Assembly (NCBI GenBank): GCA_905221605.1
Contig: CAJNDS010002514.1
Location: 124,001-188,000 of the forward strand
From: Symbiodinium natans
Taxonomy: Eukaryota; Sar; Dinophyceae; Suessiales; Symbiodiniaceae
Length of the DNA: 64,000 bases
Direction: 5' to 3'
Shown here: positions 59,330-64,000 of the stretch, one piece after another
How positions within the stretch are numbered: position 1 is the stretch's first letter
How the letters are laid out: each line of letters opens with the position of its first letter
Notes under the pieces: model-generated
The model's input: only the letters and a program-made list of their open reading frames with translations
What the model was told of the DNA's origin: nothing
The model's database searches: none
Position numbers and translations under genes: made by a program

Positions 59330-59515
59330 TAAGATCGGGTCCCTTGGGTAAGGAGAGTATGTAAGTTTAGGTGTTTTTCAGGGAGAGGCTATGTAAGATC
59401 AGGTCGTGTGGGTAAGGAGAGTACGTAACCTTTGGTGTTTTTCAGGGAGAGGCTTCGCAAGAGCAGGCTGCCTGACTTCTAAGTTCTGGTGTTTTTTGGC
59501 AGATGCTGCATGGGT
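59330..59515. repeat. 64-nt tandem repeat with splice-site-like ends
   Basis: Two full and one partial copy of GGGTAAGGAGAGTATGTAAG ... GGTGTTTTTCAGGGAGAGGC. In both full copies GTAAGG and TTTTTCAG are 34 nt apart (59348-59381 and 59412-59445). Confidence 0.85.
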
Positions 59516-59574
59516 CTCCTGCACAGGTTTGTGCGGGCTTCAACACGGGCCTCCTACGGGGACCCTTGGCAACT

Positions 59575-59730
59575 TGCGGGCTGCTTACGTGCCACTTACG
59601 TGCCACTTACCACTTACGCGCCACTTACGGCCACTTACGTGCCGCTTACATGCCACTTACATGCCGCTTACATGCCGCTCAGGCCACTTGCGAACTTACG
59701 GGCCCCTCATGGGCCTTCGCGCCACTTACA
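59575..59730. repeat. Tandem CTTACRTGCC 10-11-mer
   Basis: About twelve copies of CCACTTACGTG / CCGCTTACATG with small variation, decaying into CCACTTACGGG to about 59770. Confidence 0.9.
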
Positions 59731-60546
59731 AGCCTATATAGAGCCATTCGCGAGCCACTTACGGGCCTCTGGCTGCTTCGAGCCTTCTGCGGACCTGGTC
59801 TTGGAGTTCGAGCGACGAGAGCTTGCTTGACGAATGCTGCGCCCGTTCGGCTGACAAAAAAACGGGGCCCTGACAAACCCTGGATCGGGTTGAATTCTCA
59901 CGAGAGCTTACTCAAAGACAGGGTCGACGCAAAAACATGCTTACACAGGATAGCCAAGCCTCAGCCCTTTTTGACCTTACAAGCTTCTCATTTGCTCTTC
60001 CCCGAGACATCCCCTCACATGTGCCTCACATGCCACTCGCCAGCCACTCACCAACCCAACCGCAACCTCTTATATGATAGGGGCACGCATTTTATAGGCA
60101 CCTGATCATCCCCTTGATTGGGGCCTGATACTCTTCACTCTCCCACTCAGACCCTCCGGGTTGCTTGGTAGCTTGGGGAACAATCAAAGCAACGAAATCC
60201 GTTGATTCGGTCCAAATCCGAAGACATACAGATTCGACAGATTGGAAAAATGCCAAAGCTTGAGGACCAGACAAAATCACCAACATAGTCAATGTCTGCT
60301 TGCACCTGTTTCGGGACTGTCATGCGTTAAGCCATGTCAAGCCAACAGGGCGATGCAGTGGGGCGCCTGGGCATTGGCGCGCCCTCTGGCTGTAAAGATC
60401 CAAAGAAGCACGTAGACAACAAACAAGATCACGATGGACTGCCTCAACACTTGTGTGCCATACCCGGTCATCCCCCCCCCCCCCCAAGCAAAGCTCTTAG
60501 CAGGCCCAAGATCCGGACACAACAAGCACACCTTCCCACGACTCTC
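59731..60546. other. No gene assembled
   Basis: Repeat decay to 59770, then mixed sequence and a C run at 60472-60485. No exon could be supported. Confidence 0.4.
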
Positions 60547-61620
60547 TCAGCTCAATGAACTCCTTGTCAGTGCAAAGGCCTGCGCGTACGGAGCTTCCAT
60601 GAATTTGATATCAGACAACTGTGACCCATGGGGGGCGGCCATGCTGATGCAGTATGCATGCAAAGCACGAGGTACAACAGAGTGCATGTCTAACAGGTGC
60701 AATGAGGCAGCAGCTGATGCAAAGCGCGATGGAGGTGACTTTATCAAAGGATGCCAACACCACCATGAGCAAGCTCCGACCTGCACTAACGACGACAAGC
60801 GAGAGGAGATAGAGAAGCTAAGGACTCACTGGGTAAGCAATGAAAACCACTCCATCTCTGAGGTGCCCTGCTCAAGCTCTTGGTATATGACTGTTGTGAC
60901 CTGTCTCGGTCTCACTGTCTCATCTGCTGTCAAAGGTCAAAAGATGTCGCAGCGTCGCGCGTCGTCTGAACTTGGAGCACAAACACCATGCGAGCTGAGC
61001 ACGTGGCAGTAAGCATACATAGAAGCTATCTTCAGCAGGTCCTTGGACCATCACTGGATCACTCGTGAGCTGCCGCAGTTGCTGCATACATTGCAGAGCC
61101 TCAAGCCACCTTTGTTTTGCGCAGCTGGCGGAATCGCGAAAATCGGAAACTACGTCAACAAACCTCTCTGTTTGATGTGCAGAATCACCATTTCTAATTT
61201 CATTCTTCTGTGGACTGTCAATCTGCCACTGTGGTGATGCGAGGTGGCACACACACTGAGTCCACTTGGACAGCAGTGCCGCTTCCTCAGCTTCGTAGGA
61301 GCTCCCCCTGGAAAGAATACTTCACAGGAGTTAAAAGATCCTGGCTCAGTTCGGCAGATTCTGAGATTTTTAAGATGTCGCCAGGCCTCAGAGCGGGAGC
61401 AGTATATGTGAAGATCACAAACCATCGCTTCATGGACCGAGTCCGCCAAATAAATCCAAGACGCTGCACAGGGACTGGCGTTGGTGACATGAGGGTTAGC
61501 AGCGTTGGCCAGTGGCTCTTTTGATGCTCGCCTTTCAACCCGCGGGATTCCACGACAATCTTCCCGGCCTTAGGCATGGATCTTGACAGCGGAGCAAAGA
61601 CCCGAGCACTTGCGCATGCG
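60547..61620 (-). CDS. Possible PH-domain protein, multi-exon
   Basis: Frame 61287-61620: SARVFAPLSRSMPKAGKIVV, VQRLGFIWRTRSMKRWFVIF and RPGDILKISE. Frame about 60960-61190: SASCAKQRWLEALQCMQQLR and SDPVMVQGPAEDSFYVC. A lipid-binding PH domain has the pattern G-x-(L/I)-W-x(n)-K-R-(W/Y)-F-V-L and ends in a helix with W-x-x-A-L; both parts are visible, in the right order, which is why the call is made. The middle (about 61190-61290) would be an intron or a further exon. 60547-60800 is open on both strands and its assignment is undecided. Low certainty. Confidence 0.38.
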
Positions 61621-61775
61621 CACCCGCTACGCGCAGTTCGGGCTGGCGACAGGGTCCAAGATCAAGCGAGGCCAAATCGCCATGCCCGAGAAGCTTTCGG
61701 CTGTCTGTTTTGCCAAAGGCCTATCATCCACAGGCGTCATGTGGGAATGCACGCAGAACTAACTTATTGGCCTCT

Positions 61776-62053
61776 TTAGGGTTTGGGGTTTAGGGTTTTC
61801 TTTGCCACCCGCCTAGCAGACCCCATCTGGGATCACTCCGATCACTCCGCAGGGAACAGTGACGGTTTCGTGATCCGTGTGTTTGCAAAAAGGGCCCCGA
61901 TTTAGCGATTAGGGTTTAGGGTTTCGGGTGTTCTTTTTCGCACCCGTCTCGCAAGCGTTTATGGGGAAAAGGTCAAAGACATATCAGAGCCTAAGTTCGG
62001 AGGATGAGGGTTTAGGGTTGCGGGTTGAGGGTTGAGGGTTTAGGGTTTAGGGT
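61776..62053. repeat. Cluster of telomere-type repeats with CACCCG-core modules
   Basis: TTTAGGG runs at 61776-61797, 61909-61925 and 62009-62053. The first is followed by TTCTTTGCCACCCGCCTAGC and the second by TTCTTTTTCGCACCCGTCTC. Confidence 0.88.
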
Positions 62054-62165
62054 CTTGCCTGGCAGAATCGGCCTTTGTGTCCTCTTTGGTCGTCAGCGCC
62101 TCGGCTAAGACCCACAAGGCCATGAGGAGTCGGCAGTAGTAACAGCACCTACAAGCGGAAGCTTT

Positions 62166-62855
62166 CTAGACCGAGTTTACCAAACGCTTCATCTTGCGAG
62201 GCACCTCGAAGTACTGGTCATAGTTTGACCGGAGGCGGTCCTCCATCACCTTGAAATTGAGCGGTTTTTGCTCCCAGCGCCCACTGGGCAACTCTCCCTG
62301 GCCAAAACGGATCTCCTCCAGAACCTTCGGGGGCAGTCACCGGGGGTGCCACAAACCGCGGTCTCAGCCTCCCCAGCCCAAAACCATAAGAAGCCTCTCG
62401 GATTTTTGGAAAGACTTACAAGCTTTACCTTAAGCATCTTTCTGGAGAGCATGACGACCTGACAGCCCGATTTCGTGGATGAAGCTTGTGCTAGTTTCGC
62501 CCGTTACTTTTTAAAGGGGCCCCATTCTTCGGTTTCCACTTCTGACTTTCCACTTTTTCGTGGCCCATGTACTCTACAATGTCCAGGTGCCACTTCTTGT
62601 TCCACTCTTTTGGGGCTATGTCCTTTCCACCTTGCTCTTTATTAGTTGAGCTTATCGTCTGTCTCTCTCATGGACTGCAAAAGTGGAAAGTGGAAAGAAC
62701 ACAGGCCAAGAAAAAGTGGAACACGGACAGGGAGCTGAGAATATATATGTATAGAGTCCGAGAGAGCATGCAGATTACCATATCTTCATGCATGCAGGTA
62801 TGAACATGGTTTTCGAAAAAATGTCTTATATTACATTCTATATATATATATAAGT

Positions 62856-62886
<31 letters not shown>

Positions 62887-63275
62887 TTTGTGTATATATG
62901 TATACAAAAACACATCATATTTATACACATATATATATATATAGCTTGTAGCGCCTTAGAATGTATGTATGCATGTAGGTGTGTATGTGTAGAAAGATAG
63001 ATTTAAAAAGCGAGAAAGAAAGAGAGAGAGAGAGAGAGAGCGATTAAAAATACAAAAAGAAAACATAACAGGTAATACTTATGCGTATATGTACTAATTA
63101 TTAGTAACTAATAGATATTTATTCTTCTTCATTTATGTATGTGTGTGCGCAGCTAGGCCCAAGCCCCTAAAGGAGAGCCTCGCACGTGCTCCAACGCGCC
63201 TGCGGGTCAGAGATCAACTCCAAGGTCCGGTCTCGGGGATTCAGAGTCAGCGGCTGGCCCTCAAGCTTCGCAAAC
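62166..63275 (-). CDS. C-terminal part of an unrecognised, well-preserved protein
   Basis: Exons 63179-63275 (FAKLEGQPLTLNPRDRTLEL, ISDPQARWSTCE), 62429-62458 (VVMLSRKMLK) and 62166-62324 (VLEEIRFGQGELPSGRWEQK, PLNFKVMEDRLRSNYDQYFE, VPRKMKRLVNSV stop). The 62325-62428 intron is GT-AG (GTAAAG donor), and AAGGT is present at both of its junctions. The join 63179 to 62458 (GC-AG) is in phase but tentative; its intron contains the (TA)n and (GA)n tracts. The sequence is basic and strongly codon-like, as in a nucleic-acid or ribosome-associated protein, but I do not recognise the family. The start lies beyond 63275. Confidence 0.6.
62840..62945. repeat. (TA)n microsatellite
   Basis: TATATA runs with ACATA interruptions; palindromic. 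A (GA)n tract follows at 63013-63042. Confidence 0.95.
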
Positions 63276-63574
63276 CTGGGCAAATGAAGGACTCCTTCTC
63301 CAATTAATACCCTAGACCCTGGAGGTTGCAGAAGGAGGTGGGAAGAGCACCAGAACCGTACGAACCACAAGAATGCGATGTGAGCCAAAGAGCCTCGCTA
63401 AAGAAATCGCCCAAAGTAATCCTGCATTTTCATGTCGTCCCCCCTGAGCAACCGCTGGCTAACGGCTGACCCCCTCATGAGATGCGTAAAGACCGTGGTT
63501 TTGTGAGGTCGTCGCCAGGCATGGAGGGATGGAGGGACGGAGGGAGGAGGGAGTGGAGTCGAGAGGAGAGAGAG

Positions 63575-63606
<32 letters not shown>

Positions 63607-63615
63607 CGCAGAGAG

Positions 63616-63656
<41 letters not shown>

Positions 63657-64000
63657 CGTGCTGCTGTTGCACCCGAGCTCGCATGCATCATGAGTTTGGA
63701 CGGACACCCATAAAACATAACGCCCGGGCCCTCCCCCACAACGCATCCCAACCCCCAGCCCCCACGGAAGTCCATGGAGCCAACCCCGGCGCGCATCATT
63801 GGCCCTACGTTTTAATTATCTTTGATTCAGTTTTTGTGGGTGCAGAGAGGGGGGGGGGGTACCAACCACCCCAAAAAGACCGCACACCATCAGCATCAGC
63901 GGCTGGGACCCGCCACCCTGCCCTTTTGCCTCGGGCTCATGGGGGCGAGCATCATTTTGGGGCATGGGGACCAAACTCGTGCAGAATCGGCGCAGCGCAG
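63276..64000. other. GA-rich and G-rich repeats at the window end
   Basis: (GA)n with GGAGGGA at 63520-63660, G run at 63847-63859, and a GCATCAGCGGC-containing GC-rich piece at 63885-63960 related to 16.2 kb. No gene seen. Confidence 0.7.

Noticed and set aside
60434-61012. 192-aa plus-strand ORF
   Set aside because: Antisense to a minus-strand PH-like gene and open on both strands at 60550-60800; could not be shown to be coding, though a GTAAGC follows at 60834.

Overview
The window looks like nuclear DNA of a dinoflagellate, most likely Symbiodiniaceae-like. The reasons are: many short exons in otherwise non-coding DNA; introns that start with GC or GA about as often as GT but always end in AG, usually followed by G; scattered interstitial TTTAGGG telomere-type repeats; very abundant simple repeats; nearly all supported genes on one (minus) strand; and protein modules I recognise from dinoflagellate predictions. 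This is inference from sequence features; no rRNA, organelle gene or spliced-leader RNA gene was seen. Single ORFs are misleading here, so genes below were built by joining exons by reading phase, and coordinates of a multi-exon CDS cover exons plus introns.

Layout, low to high coordinates. 1-1544: 3'-truncated gene for a signal-peptide protein whose introns consist largely of microsatellite and telomere repeat. 3245-3827: exons of an unrecognised gene. 4.4-6.1 kb: weak exon-like ORFs. 7.3-13.8 kb: a large secreted glycoside hydrolase (clan GH-A type) with four N-terminal Cys-rich modules; its 2.9 kb intron holds G/C-rich tandem arrays and a 100-N assembly gap. 14.3-16.6 kb: C-rich tandem arrays including an inverted block. 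16.8-18.6 kb: a membrane-anchored Cys-rich protein sharing the same module. 18.9-27 kb: mostly repeats and weak exons, with two fold-back elements. 27.3-31.7 kb: exons of unrecognised genes. 33-36.6 kb: simple repeats, an AT-rich island and telomere-like repeats. 36.7-38.2 kb: heme oxygenase C-terminal half joined to a MAPR/cytochrome b5-like heme-binding domain. 39.7-40.1 kb: exons with a frame break. 43.8-45.5 kb: unknown conserved-looking protein. 46.5-49.6 kb: GST-like protein and unknown exons. 50.2-52.3 kb: GT15 mannosyltransferase with PAN and EGF-like parts. 53.9-54.3 kb: a plus-strand gene fragment convergent with a minus-strand FkbM-like gene at 54.6-57.4 kb. 60.5-63.3 kb: PH-like gene and a short well-preserved gene end. 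The window ends in GA-rich and G-rich repeats.

Functionally several products point to the secretory pathway or cell surface (signal peptide, Cys-rich modules, glycosidase, mannosyltransferase), but I see no operon-like pathway. The most interesting observations are the heme oxygenase-MAPR fusion, introns built from repeats, possible introns of 25-34 nt, and the inverted block in the 14-16 kb array.
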